A stretch of 35,378 nt of DNA from Chromatiales bacterium (GTDB taxonomy: Bacteria > Pseudomonadota > Gammaproteobacteria > JAGRCI01): contig JAGRGI010000101.1 of assembly GCA_020445565.1 (NCBI GenBank), positions 1 through 35,378 on the forward strand. Direction: 5' to 3'. The notes under the pieces were generated by a model. That model saw nothing but the letters and a program-made list of their open reading frames with translations, did not search any database and was not told the origin of the DNA. Numbering within the stretch: the stretch's first letter is position 1; the number at the start of each line of letters is the position of its first letter. This document shows, piece by piece, positions 15,238 through 23,965 of the stretch. The position numbers and the translations under genes are program-made.

Positions 15238-17445
15238 TCAACGGTTACTGTTCAGCAGCCAGGGAGCCTTTTGGTCATGTTGCGCCAGACGGTATCGGCG
15301 CAGGCGGTAATTGAGTTGTGGAACTTGAGGGATGAGTTTGAGCAGACGGTCGGACGGGAGAGTAAGGACGTCGGCATCGCCCCGGGCGCTAAGGGAACTG
15401 GGTCCGGCGGGGGCGAAAGGAATGGCGTTGCCGAGCTCTTCGCCGGTTCTGACGATGTTGCCTGTACGGTTGTCGATGAGTTCGCCTTCGAGCAGGAAGC
15501 CCCACAGGCCGGCAAGTTTGAGCTCTTCGCCGTCGCGGAGCTTGTGGCGGGTGGCCATGGCGCAGATCATATCGACGACAGTGGAGTTGAGTTCGCGAAA
15601 GGGCGGCAGGCTACCGATGAGCGGGCGTTTGCTCCAGCTTTCCAGAAGCCGCTGCCGATGGCCGGTATATTCCACGAAACGGCCGAAGGTCTCTTCGCGG
15701 AACTCGCAGACGGTGACCGGGGTGCGGGCCATGACGCTGGCGTTGCGCAGCAATTGGCCGGTAATGACGGCCATTTCGCCAATCAGTTCGCCTGCTTCGC
15801 GAGTGGCGATCACGGAGAAACCCTTGCCATCGTGGTGGATGACCTCGCAGTGGCCGGTGAGCAGCAGATAGACCACGCCGCGGGTTCCGGCGCCTTGTTT
15901 GATGATCACGTCGTCGGTGTTGTAGCGGCGGATGCGCATGTCGGCGAACAGCATGCCCAGCCAGCGCGGCGAGATGTTCTGGCCGAAGATCTCCACCAGG
16001 AACTCCATGGCGCGGGTGAGGTAGAGACTGCTGTTACCGTCGAGCACGGTGTAACGCTTGCCGGAACTGGCCAGGGAAAAGGTGGCGTTGAAGCGCTCCG
16101 GCAGCCGGTCTACGTGTACGAACACGACGCGGTCGGCTTGCGATTCCAGCGCGTCCGCCGGGTCGCCATGGATCAGTCCCATGCCGCCGTCGGCGATCAG
16201 CAGGTCGCACTCGCGGCTGTAGAGACGTTTGAGGGTTTCCTCGGTCTCTGCGGGGATCAAGCCGAGTTCCACCATTTCACGGATTTCGGTGAAGCTCTGG
16301 TTGTCGCCCACCACGCAGATCTCGTGCACCTTGCCCTGGTGGGTGGCGTAGAAGGTGCCGCCGATGGTGGGGATGCTGTGCACCGTGCAATGGGCCTTGA
16401 TCTGGAGACCGTAGTAGTCGATGGTCTGGCCAGGGCGGATCTCCACCAGGTTGAAATGTTCACTGATGACCTCGGTCTTCCAGCCCAGGCCCATGCTCAG
16501 TTTGTGCATCGCCATGTGAAAGATCTCACGGGTGGTGATGACATCGGCGCGATGGGCGTTGAGCATCAGGGGGAAGAGGCTGCAATGGTCGTCGTGAAGA
16601 TGGGTGAGGAAGACGGCGCTGATCTGCTTCTTGGCGATGCCACGGGCACGCAAATGCTGGTCCAGGAAAGGGATGGCATCGATCAGCACATAGTGGCCGT
16701 TGAAGGAAATGACCAGGCCGGTGGATGCCTCCTCCGGTGAAAAGCCCGATGCGCCGCCGAGTACCTCCACACCGAACTGGGTGAGCCCGTTGGGAATGTA
16801 ATCGCCATTGACCAAATAGGGCGGATCGATGCGTTCGGTGCCGTTGAGATCGACCTTCGCCTGACCCTGGGGAGCGGATACCTCGAAGATGTCCTTGGCC
16901 AGACGGCGGACGCTGAAGTCCCCGGTTTCGGCCACATCGTTCTCGAAAAAGGTGATCTCGAAGAAGTCTTCCACCGGTCTGATGGACCCGTCTGCCGACT
17001 TCAGGGCGAAAAACTCAATGGCATTCAACCATTGATCGCGAATGTCCCGTTCCGTGCCCCAGGCTTCGAGTTCACGACGCGTCGGTCCAAGAAGCGTGAG
17101 GCGCAGATGTTCCAGGACCTGGTGTACATGGTCGGCGTTACCGATGAGGCGTAGACGGCGACCCTCCGCCAAGCCATTGTCGACGAACAGGAAGTAGTAA
17201 AGGGGGAATTCCAGATTGTTGAGCAGTACACCGCAGCGTTCGCGGCAATCGGGCAGGATCACGCTATCCAGCCGGCCATTTCCTTTTTTAATCAGTGACT
17301 TCAGAACCTCCGGCGGTTGACCGAAGAGCAGGACACGATTGTCGACCTTGACGACGCTGCATCCCTGCATGGGCTGAAACTGGCACAACTCCGGCGGGTG
17401 GCCGGAACGTTCGGTGGGCGTCACGATGTCGGCCGGGGCGCTCAT
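15238..17445 (-). CDS. Metallo-beta-lactamase-fold protein fused to a cyclic-nucleotide-binding domain
   Basis: Cytoplasmic protein of 735 residues from ATG 17445. Region 1-230 is not recognised. A metallo-beta-lactamase fold follows, with metal motif THLHDDH at 281-287, further ligand candidates His356 (TVHSIPTIGG) and Asp381 (VVGDNQ), and a late His426 in DGGMGLIHGD. About 503-600 is a cyclic-nucleotide-binding domain: DVIIKQGAGTRGVVYLLLTG, then the phosphate-binding cassette GELIGEMAV...RNASV with Arg567 present. The last 130 residues (from about 604) look like a second, degenerate binding domain (LRDGEELKLAGLWGFLLEGEL). An upstream GTG at 17559 is in frame but adds unconserved sequence. 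The gene lies 165 bases downstream of the GGDEF/EAL gene on the same strand. Substrate and ligand are unknown. cAMP-gated hydrolysis is an inference. Confidence 0.85.
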   Translation of the reverse strand: MSAPADIVTPTERSGHPPELCQFQPMQGCSVVKVDNRVLLFGQPPEVLKSLIKKGNGRLDSVILPDCRERCGVLLNNLEFPLYYFLFVDNGLAEGRRLRLIGNADHVHQVLEHLRLTLLGPTRRELEAWGTERDIRDQWLNAIEFFALKSADGSIRPVEDFFEITFFENDVAETGDFSVRRLAKDIFEVSAPQGQAKVDLNGTERIDPPYLVNGDYIPNGLTQFGVEVLGGASGFSPEEASTGLVISFNGHYVLIDAIPFLDQHLRARGIAKKQISAVFLTHLHDDHCSLFPLMLNAHRADVITTREIFHMAMHKLSMGLGWKTEVISEHFNLVEIRPGQTIDYYGLQIKAHCTVHSIPTIGGTFYATHQGKVHEICVVGDNQSFTEIREMVELGLIPAETEETLKRLYSRECDLLIADGGMGLIHGDPADALESQADRVVFVHVDRLPERFNATFSLASSGKRYTVLDGNSSLYLTRAMEFLVEIFGQNISPRWLGMLFADMRIRRYNTDDVIIKQGAGTRGVVYLLLTGHCEVIHHDGKGFSVIATREAGELIGEMAVITGQLLRNASVMARTPVTVCEFREETFGRFVEYTGHRQRLLESWSKRPLIGSLPPFRELNSTVVDMICAMATRHKLRDGEELKLAGLWGFLLEGELIDNRTGNIVRTGEELGNAIPFAPAGPSSLSARGDADVLTLPSDRLLKLIPQVPQLNYRLRRYRLAQHDQKAPWLLNSNR

Positions 17446-17610
17446 CGTTTCATGCGGGTCCAAGTAATGTGGCGTGGTAATGTCCGGGTTTGTGCGCCGA
17501 TCGGCGTGGCCGCGCCAAACCAAGTGGGGGCCGTTTTGGCTGCCATGGCGCCCCTGCACGAAAGTTTAGCAGCGCTTTGCAATCCTGCCGTGGTGATTTG
17601 GGTAGGTAAT

Positions 17611-20505
17611 TCACCGCAGTTCCGGCGCCGGACGGCCAATATGATAGCCTTGCGCGTAGTCGACTTTGTACTCGGCCAGCAGGTCGACGATTTCGGCGCT
17701 CTCGACGAATTCGGCAACGGTCTTTTTGCCAAGACCGCGGACCACATCGACCAGGGCCTTCACGAATAACTGGTCCTCGGGCGTCTCGGCCAGGTTTTGA
17801 ATGAAGGAACCATCGATTTTGACCACATCCACCGGCAGTTGTTTGAGGTAGTAGAAGGACGAGAAGCCGACGCCGAAATCGTCCAGGGCGAAGCGGCAGC
17901 CCAGAGCGCGAATGGCGTGCATCATCTCGCTGGCAGCGGGTACGTCGGCGACGGCGGCGGTTTCGGTGATCTCCAGGGTCAGGCGTTTAGGGTCGATCAG
18001 GTAACGGTCCAACAAGTCCTCGATGTGGCTAAGCAGGGTGTTGTCCTGGAAGGCATAGCCGGACAGGTTGATGGCGAAGTTGACATCCTTGCCCTGGCGA
18101 ACGGCAGCTGCAAGGGCCTGCATGGCCTTTTCCAGCACCATGCGATCGACCCGGTGGATCAGGCCGGTACGTTCGGCAATCTCGATGAATCGGGCCGGGG
18201 GGATCAGGCTATTGTCTTCCTCGCGCATGCGCAGCAGGACTTCATAGTGACTGATTTCCCCGCTCTCGATCGATTGAATGGGCTGGAAGTGCAGCACGAA
18301 GGCATCGCTTTCCAGAGCCGCCTCGATGCGCCCCTTCCAATAGACCCGTTCTCGCATACGCTCGCGGCCGTGGTCGGAGCTGGAAAAAATATGAAAATGG
18401 CCGCGGCCGTTCTCCTTGGCGTAGTACATCGACAGATCTGCGTTGGAGAGCAGGTCGGCAATGGACGTGCCGTGTTCGGGATAGAGGGCGATGCCGATGC
18501 TGGCGGTGATACGGTGGTAGCGATTCTCCAACGGGAATTGCATCTGGGCGAGTTGCTGGTTGATCTTCTCCGCCACCCGCGAGGCATCTTCGGCATTGGT
18601 CTCGCGCAGGACCATGGCGAATTCGTCACCGCCAAGGCGCCCGACCAGATCGGTGGAGCGGGTGATGCGCACCAGTTCATTGGCGACGAGCTTGAGCAAG
18701 GTGTCGCCGGCGTGGTGGCCACCGGTATCGTTGACGTATTTGAACTGATCGAGATCGAAGAACAGCAGACCGATCTGATGATTGTAGCGTTCGGCTTCGC
18801 GTAGCATCTCATCGAGCTCGCGCTGGAAGCGGCGTCGGTTGTACAGACCGGTGAGGGGGTCGTGATCCGCCAGCCAGGTAAGGCGCAGCTCGGCGCGCTT
18901 TCGCTCGGTGAAATCCAGTCCGACGCTCAGCACCGCCGCTCCACCGTTGGCGGTATTGGTGAGGCGTGAATGCACCCAGGTGATGTTGCGCGGGGTGTGA
19001 TCCTTGCAGATCAGCGTGGTGTCGTGGCGCAGGTGTTCGCTGCGTCCTTCGCTCAGGCGGCGCAGGCGGCCGGAGATTTCGCGAACCTCGTCCGGGTCCA
19101 GCAGGTCCACGAAACGGGAGCCGCGCAGTTCTTCGTCGCTGAAACCGCTGATGTGCTGACTGTAGCGGTTGGTCATCACAAGGCGCCCTTCGGCGTCCTG
19201 GGTGAAGATGATCACGTCCGTGGTTTCCAGCAGCCCGGTCACGAAATCGCGCTGACGTTGCACTTCTTCGATGCGGTCAGCCAGCGATCGGGTGCGTTCT
19301 TCCACCTGGGTTTCCAGCACCTCCAGCCTGTCCGCCAAGGTGATTGCGGTTTCGTCCAGCAGGTCCAGTTCGTCTTGCAGCGGCACCCATTTGGTTTCAG
19401 GCTGCAAGGCTTGGCGCACGCGCAGGAAGGCCCGGTCGGCAAGCAGGGGAAGATTGTCGGAGACGCGCCGCAAGCGTGCCATGGGGGTCCACAGGATGGC
19501 GAGCAGGAGCAGTTCGGAGATCAACAGACCGAGGATGCCGGCCAGCAGGCTTTCCGCGGCGGAGGATTCGATGTGAGAAATGGCCTCGGTGATATCGTCC
19601 ACGGTGACCCAGTAGCCGACATTGGACTCGCTCAGGCCGGTGATCGGTACGATGCGCACATCCAGGGCGCGGTCGTTAAGCCAGACCCGCGTGCTGTGTT
19701 TGACGGCCGTCTCCAGGCTGGCGGTGCTGGCGACCTGACTCAGGACGCGTAAGTTGGTCTCGCTGTTGGTCAACGCCACGGTGCGCAATCCCCAAGGTGC
19801 GAAGGTCTTGCCGCCGGGGCTCTCGCGGGAGGCGGTGGTAGTCAGCACGCCGGCATCCACGCCCGTGATTTCATTGAACGAGATCACCACGTCTGCCAGG
19901 GAGCTGTTGAGTGTCAGAATAACGTGGTCGTCGTCTCCGGTAAGTACCGGAACCACCGCATACAGGGAGCAATCCGCGCTGCAATCCAGGCCGGACTGGG
20001 GAGCCTGCTCGCGATTGACCTGTTCCACCTGCTCGAATTTCCTGCCCCGGTCGATGCTGTTGCGGCCCCAGCTTGCCAGTAGCTCGCTGTTGGCATTGAA
20101 AAACGATACGCCGCTGATGCCCAGGTCGAATTGCAGCATGGACCAGTGTTCTTCGAAGGCTTCGAGAATCTGCCTTTCGTTTCCGTTGCGCAGGGCCGGC
20201 CGCACGTCCGACAGATCGGGAATGATCAGCCCGGCCTGCTGCAGGCGGTCGCTGGAAATATCGAGTATGGCGCGAAGCTCCCGATCGAAACGGGCATAGT
20301 CCTGGGCTCGCTGTTGTTCGTATTGTTCCAGGCTGTTGGTGTAGTTGAGCGTTGCCAGGGTAACGTTGATGGCGAGAAGGACCAGGCTGAACAGCAGCAG
20401 GGCCTTCCATTTCAGGCTCACGAAACGTCGGCGCGCGGACAGGCTGGCGTCGGTGTCTAGGGCTGTCTCTGGCGGTATGTCGTCCGACATCAGGCGATCG
20501 AGCAT
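17611..20505 (-). CDS. Membrane PAS-GGDEF-EAL c-di-GMP signalling protein
   Basis: A 964-residue inner-membrane protein. Transmembrane helix 1 is at about 32-53, then a periplasmic sensor of about 265 residues (CHASE/Cache-like position), then transmembrane helix 2 near 321-340. A coiled coil leads to a PAS domain at about 423-535. The GGDEF domain has the intact motif at 625-629 and an inhibitory RxxD site (RSTD, 616-619). The EAL domain has EVLLR at 755-759 instead of EALLR, and keeps NLS, LEITET, DDFG (875-878), KIDG and QGY. AEGVE is replaced by AEFVE, with both glutamates kept. Diguanylate cyclase and phosphodiesterase activities are both possible. ATG at 20505 gives a short cytoplasmic N-terminus. 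GTG at 20556 and ATG at 20490 are alternatives. It follows the beta-barrel gene by 57 bases. Confidence 0.93.
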   Translation of the reverse strand: MLDRLMSDDIPPETALDTDASLSARRRFVSLKWKALLLFSLVLLAINVTLATLNYTNSLEQYEQQRAQDYARFDRELRAILDISSDRLQQAGLIIPDLSDVRPALRNGNERQILEAFEEHWSMLQFDLGISGVSFFNANSELLASWGRNSIDRGRKFEQVEQVNREQAPQSGLDCSADCSLYAVVPVLTGDDDHVILTLNSSLADVVISFNEITGVDAGVLTTTASRESPGGKTFAPWGLRTVALTNSETNLRVLSQVASTASLETAVKHSTRVWLNDRALDVRIVPITGLSESNVGYWVTVDDITEAISHIESSAAESLLAGILGLLISELLLLAILWTPMARLRRVSDNLPLLADRAFLRVRQALQPETKWVPLQDELDLLDETAITLADRLEVLETQVEERTRSLADRIEEVQRQRDFVTGLLETTDVIIFTQDAEGRLVMTNRYSQHISGFSDEELRGSRFVDLLDPDEVREISGRLRRLSEGRSEHLRHDTTLICKDHTPRNITWVHSRLTNTANGGAAVLSVGLDFTERKRAELRLTWLADHDPLTGLYNRRRFQRELDEMLREAERYNHQIGLLFFDLDQFKYVNDTGGHHAGDTLLKLVANELVRITRSTDLVGRLGGDEFAMVLRETNAEDASRVAEKINQQLAQMQFPLENRYHRITASIGIALYPEHGTSIADLLSNADLSMYYAKENGRGHFHIFSSSDHGRERMRERVYWKGRIEAALESDAFVLHFQPIQSIESGEISHYEVLLRMREEDNSLIPPARFIEIAERTGLIHRVDRMVLEKAMQALAAAVRQGKDVNFAINLSGYAFQDNTLLSHIEDLLDRYLIDPKRLTLEITETAAVADVPAASEMMHAIRALGCRFALDDFGVGFSSFYYLKQLPVDVVKIDGSFIQNLAETPEDQLFVKALVDVVRGLGKKTVAEFVESAEIVDLLAEYKVDYAQGYHIGRPAPELR

Positions 20506-20562
20506 GAGGTTGTTCCCGGCTTGCGCTATTTCACGTTGCTCTTGAAGCGCTCCCACCTTTGT

Positions 20563-21765
20563 TCAGAAACGGTATGAAATCTGGAACATGAACAACTTCC
20601 AACGCCTTTCTTGATCCTGGGGGGCGGCGTTGTCCTGCGCAGGCAACCAGGCGGTGCCATCGACCATGTGCATCTCCGTTCGGAACAGGAGATTGGGCTT
20701 GGGTTGCCAGCCCAGGCCGATGGTCCAGTCGCGGGCGAAGCTCGATGCCTCTGGACCGGATGTCGTTTCGGAACCGTCCTGATCATTGCGGTCGAGAAAG
20801 ATGGCGTCATAGCGCAGAACCAGGTCCCAGCGCGGTGCGAAGCGATAGACGCCCTGAATGTAATAGCTTTCCAGAGGGAAGGTGCGTTGCGGCAGGAAGG
20901 GGCCAAGATCACGAAAGCGCGTCGGCTGCCTCAGGTATTCCGCTGAGAAGGTCCAGTCGTCGGTGTGCATTTGCGCGGACAGGATGTACTGGCGCAGGTA
21001 GACGAAGCCATCCGAGACAAAATCGTTGCCTGTGGCTTCGTAATCGAACCGGGCACCGCTGTGGGTGAAGCCGAGGCGCCAGCGGCCCGATGGGTCGTCA
21101 TAGAGCAGCCGTCCGAAAAACACCGGATTGCCGTCCATCTTGCCGGGCGCGTCAAAGCCGAAGAACGAATACTCGATGGCTTTGTCGACCTGCGGATAGC
21201 CAAGTTGCAACTGGGCCGTGAAACTGCCCAGGGGGGTGATTCGCTCCCCGTAGACCTGCACGCCGTCGGAGGACAGCAACAAGTCCCGCAAGCGATCGAA
21301 GTAGATCGACTGGGGCAAGAGAATTCCGGGCCGGGTAAAGGCCACGTCACGGGTGTCGTTGTAAAGCCCCAGCGGATGTTTGATCCTTCCCAGGCGAACG
21401 CCATAACGTCGGTTCAAATCGGAGATCGGGCTGTAGTCCAGAAGACCGTAGTCCAGGTCAGGGGCGCCATCTGAGCCTCGTCCGGCACGGCGCGACAGTA
21501 TCTGTGCCGCCAGTTGCAGATCGGAGCGGACCGACCATGAGGCGTTGACGCCGATTTCAGTGAAGTGAAAGCTGAGCGTATCGTCCGAATCGCGGAAAAA
21601 ATCGTTGTCGCTGGTGGATGTGATTCCCTGGGTCAGAAAGCCGTGAATCTGCAAACCGGGGTACAGTTCGGCACGGCAGGGCACGGCATGGATGCACAGG
21701 ATAAGCGCCATGCCCAGGAAAGAGATGAACGGGGTGATCCTGTTATTGTCCTTTTTCGTGTTCAT
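20563..21765 (-). CDS. Outer-membrane beta-barrel (porin-like) protein
   Basis: Protein of 400 residues with a signal peptide (MNTKKDNNRITPFISFLGMALIL, cleavage likely after CRA near 31). The mature chain shows alternating hydrophobic/aromatic strands throughout (LYPGLQIHGFLTQGI, YGVRLGRIKHPLGLYND, WRLGFTHSGARFDYE) and ends in FQISYRF, the C-terminal aromatic signature of outer-membrane barrels. GRIKHPLGLYND resembles segments of porins found beside PstS-like proteins. ATG at 21765 has GGGAGGA about 14 bases upstream; the longer in-frame extension lacks any such character. It lies between the PstS-like gene and the GGDEF/EAL gene, all on the minus strand. The solute is unknown, with phosphate or another anion suggested only by the neighbour. 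Confidence 0.8.
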   Translation of the reverse strand: MNTKKDNNRITPFISFLGMALILCIHAVPCRAELYPGLQIHGFLTQGITSTSDNDFFRDSDDTLSFHFTEIGVNASWSVRSDLQLAAQILSRRAGRGSDGAPDLDYGLLDYSPISDLNRRYGVRLGRIKHPLGLYNDTRDVAFTRPGILLPQSIYFDRLRDLLLSSDGVQVYGERITPLGSFTAQLQLGYPQVDKAIEYSFFGFDAPGKMDGNPVFFGRLLYDDPSGRWRLGFTHSGARFDYEATGNDFVSDGFVYLRQYILSAQMHTDDWTFSAEYLRQPTRFRDLGPFLPQRTFPLESYYIQGVYRFAPRWDLVLRYDAIFLDRNDQDGSETTSGPEASSFARDWTIGLGWQPKPNLLFRTEMHMVDGTAWLPAQDNAAPQDQERRWKLFMFQISYRF

Positions 21766-21884
21766 TGTTCTAGCATCGTCCTCCCTCTTTCCGGCATTCC
21801 TCAGGTCTGCGCGACGTATTCGGGCACGAGTGTCTGGGCTTTGGACAATACGCGCGGGTCTGTCAATCGAGGCTGGGCAGTACA

Positions 21885-22304
21885 TCACTCGATCTCCAGG
21901 GTCTTCAGCTCGGGTACAACCCGATCTTCGCTGAGGTATCCTATGGACCCGGGCGTTTCACTCAACTGCCTGACCATTTCCTCTTCGTTGGCGACTTCGG
22001 TAGGGGCCTGACCGGTGCCCGAATAGACCTGCCGATCCCAGGCACGGCGCAATTGGTGCGGAAAGATATTGAGCTGTGACTTGCTGAACCGCTCATGCAG
22101 CGGGTCATTGTCCGGCAGCACAAATACGGTAATGGGGCTGCCGTCGGACCACTTGCGCACGCGTACGCCGAAGATGGCGCGGATCGTGTTCTTGGAGACG
22201 GCGTTATCCGGCACTGCGGCGTTGACCACCGTTCGGACATCCTGGCCAAGCGCCGTTGAAGCGACGAAGGAAAGAACGATTGCAACGATGACCAGCCAAG
22301 GCAC
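21885..22304 (-). CDS. Small PstS-like periplasmic substrate-binding domain protein
   Basis: A 139-residue exported protein with a GTG start, preceded by GGGGGA about eight bases upstream. The signal peptide is VPWLVIVAIVLSFVASTALG, cleaved near ALG. The mature part resembles one lobe of PstS-type binding proteins: AVSKNTIRAIFGVRVRKWSDGSPITVFVLPDNDPLHERF, then the LSETPGSIGYL motif that closes the domain. It is about half the size of a full PstS and has no ABC transporter genes beside it, so a sensing role with the downstream barrel and GGDEF/EAL protein is more likely than uptake. The frame is open upstream to 22547, but that stretch is basic and unconserved. Confidence 0.75.
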   Translation of the reverse strand: MPWLVIVAIVLSFVASTALGQDVRTVVNAAVPDNAVSKNTIRAIFGVRVRKWSDGSPITVFVLPDNDPLHERFSKSQLNIFPHQLRRAWDRQVYSGTGQAPTEVANEEEMVRQLSETPGSIGYLSEDRVVPELKTLEIE

Positions 22305-22707
22305 CGGAGGTTCCCCCGGTCGCTGGTCGGAACGATGTGCGGTAGGGGAACGATGATCCCCTGGGCTATGTCGGATCTTGCGGAGCAATGGCGTTATCGT
22401 TCTAGGTGGCGTAGCCGAATTCCTTCGACGGTTCCGTGCGGCCTTGGCCGGAACGGTACCACGCTTCCCGCAAACTGCCTTACACGGGCTGAAGCGAACC
22501 GAGCTGGATGTAGTAATTTCGGATGTTGTTTTCGTGTTCTGAAGCAATTCTTATGCATGCCACTGTATCCGTCAATCAAAGTAGCCCATGAATGCATCAA
22601 TTCGCCACACCCGCCGCTCAGGGACTGCAACTGCCTATCTGAGCGTCGCACGGCGGTCTTCAAACGGTATTGTCGGTCTCCTGTCGATTTACTTGAGGTA
22701 AAGTTCG
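22305..22707. other. Divergent intergenic region (403 bases) without a gene
   Basis: Lies between the minus-strand PstS-like gene and the plus-strand thioredoxin-like gene. No open frame here has protein character on either strand. It should hold both promoters. The plus-strand gene has the SD GAGGTAAA just before 22708. Confidence 0.6.
22547..22575 (-). promoter_or_regulatory. Possible sigma70 promoter for the PstS-like/barrel/GGDEF-EAL unit
   Basis: On the minus strand TTGACG, 17 bases, AAGAAT. The -35 hexamer has five of six and the -10 four of six consensus matches, with ideal spacing. The leader to the GTG at 22304 would be about 235 bases. Chance occurrence cannot be excluded. Confidence 0.3.
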
Positions 22708-23235
22708 ATGTCTGCGCATGAAGGGCTCAAACGCTGGGGCAAGAGACTGCTGGAATTGCTTCTGCTGCTGGCAGTCATTATGGCGGTTGGTTGGTGGCGT
22801 GCCGGCGACATGGCCTCTGGTGCGGCGCCTGCATTGATTGCCTACGATCTGGAAGGTAACTTGTTCCGTCTCGATGCGGTACGCGACGGCCCGGTGTTGG
22901 TGCATTTTTGGGCAAGCTGGTGCCCCGTGTGCCGAACCCAGGACGGCGCCATCGATTCCCTCGCGAAGGACGCGCACGTGATTACCGTGGCCATGCAATC
23001 CGGGGCGGATGACGCCATCGAGACCTATTTACAGGAAGAGGGTCTGTCGTTCCCGGCGTTGGCAGACCCTGACGGCCGGATCGCCCGCGCGTGGGGTGTG
23101 AATGGTGTGCCGGCCAGTTTCATTGTCGGTAGTGACGGGCGCATCCACTTTCGGGAACTGGGCTACACCACCGGGCTCGGCTTGCGACTTCGGCTCTGGT
23201 GGGCTGGCTTGAACACTGACGACGGGCAGCCTTGA
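22708..23235 (+). CDS. Membrane-anchored thioredoxin-like disulfide oxidoreductase (TlpA/ScsD-like)
   Basis: Protein of 175 residues with an N-terminal membrane anchor (LLELLLLLAVIMAVGWW, about 15-30) and a periplasmic thioredoxin fold. The active site is FWASWCPVC with Cys72 and Cys75, and the cis-proline loop is NGVPASFIV. The WCPVC active site and the domain layout resemble ScsD/TlpA-type proteins that reduce or oxidise periplasmic cysteines. No other Scs, Dsb or cytochrome-maturation genes are in the window, so the partner is unknown. GAGGTAAA precedes the ATG. Its TGA abuts the stop of the convergent next gene directly, as TGATCA at 23233-23238. Confidence 0.9.
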   Translation: MSAHEGLKRWGKRLLELLLLLAVIMAVGWWRAGDMASGAAPALIAYDLEGNLFRLDAVRDGPVLVHFWASWCPVCRTQDGAIDSLAKDAHVITVAMQSGADDAIETYLQEEGLSFPALADPDGRIARAWGVNGVPASFIVGSDGRIHFRELGYTTGLGLRLRLWWAGLNTDDGQP

Positions 23236-23457
23236 TCAGGCGTCTTCACCCAGTGGCCGTGGCTCGCGTTTGGTTTGTAACAGGGTGCGGGCCTGTGCCT
23301 CATTAGGCGCGAAAATCACCTTGACTATTGCAGCATCCTCAGCTGCCAGTTCGGTCCGCTGGGCGCGGGCAAATTGACGCGCGTCCCGGTAGGCGGGAAA
23401 GGCGTCGAGCAGGCTGAGCTTCATAGGTGGCGAAATGCGGAACACAAAATAGGGCAT
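23236..23457 (-). CDS. Small hypothetical protein (73 aa)
   Basis: Not recognised by family name. The 73-residue frame starts MPYFVFRISPP and continues with an alternating charged, helical pattern (AYRDARQFARAQRTELAAEDAAIVKVIFAPNEAQARTLLQ), which reads like a real protein. It has no signal peptide or membrane segment. The SD is weak (GAG about 13 bases upstream). It converges with the thioredoxin-like gene with zero bases between the stop codons. Confidence 0.65.
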   Translation of the reverse strand: MPYFVFRISPPMKLSLLDAFPAYRDARQFARAQRTELAAEDAAIVKVIFAPNEAQARTLLQTKREPRPLGEDA

Positions 23458-23600
23458 GGTGCCGGTTACTCTGCTGGAATCAGTTTGAATTGATCGTCAA
23501 TTGTAGCCGATCTCACCCCGCGAAATCGCCCTTTGTCGCCAGCCCGTAGTGCTTCCATCGCGCAGTCAGGCATGTGCTCTCCCAATCAGGAGTTTTTAGA

Positions 23601-23954
23601 ATGAACAGACCCGGTTTTACCACGGCCATCCCCAAACGTCGCTATAGCATTGAATCCTTCATCGCCGTCCTGCTGGGCGATCTGGAGGCCACCGACAGCA
23701 GGGAGTACGCATTCGTGCTTGCGCTGGTGAAAGATGGAGAGACACAGCCGCAGTTGTACGTTACTGCGGAGCGTCTGCGGCGTTCCGAGGCGAACCAAGG
23801 TCGCTACCGCATGCGCCTGTTCACAGCGAGTTCGATTAGCGATCTGGACGACTCCGACGACTGGGGCGACGCGGATCGCTTCGCCGAAACGGCCCTGCGG
23901 GTGGCCGCATCTGTACTTGGCCTGGGGGATGCGGTGGCGATGCGCCTTACATAA
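23601..23954 (+). CDS. Hypothetical cytosolic protein (117 aa)
   Basis: No family recognised. The 117-residue protein starts at ATG 23601, with AGGAG eight bases upstream. The frame is open nine codons further to 23574, but without an SD. It contains IESFIAVLLGDLEA, FVLALVKDGETQPQLYVTAERLRR and an acidic stretch (DLDDSDDWGDAD). It has no membrane segment. Its 3' end converges on the DUF4139 gene with 11 bases between them. Confidence 0.65.
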   Translation: MNRPGFTTAIPKRRYSIESFIAVLLGDLEATDSREYAFVLALVKDGETQPQLYVTAERLRRSEANQGRYRMRLFTASSISDLDDSDDWGDADRFAETALRVAASVLGLGDAVAMRLT

Positions 23955-23965
23955 CGCTCCGGTAC

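Noticed and set aside
15202-16740. A 512-codon plus-strand open frame antisense to the metallo-beta-lactamase/cNMP gene
   Set aside because: Composition is typical of a GC-rich mirror frame (Ala, Gly, Val, Asp, His rich, no motifs), and the opposite strand encodes a clear multi-domain protein.
22394-22663. An 89-codon minus-strand frame in the 403-base intergenic region
   Set aside because: No SD, and its Arg/Ser/His-rich composition lacks protein-like pattern. It overlaps the likely promoters.
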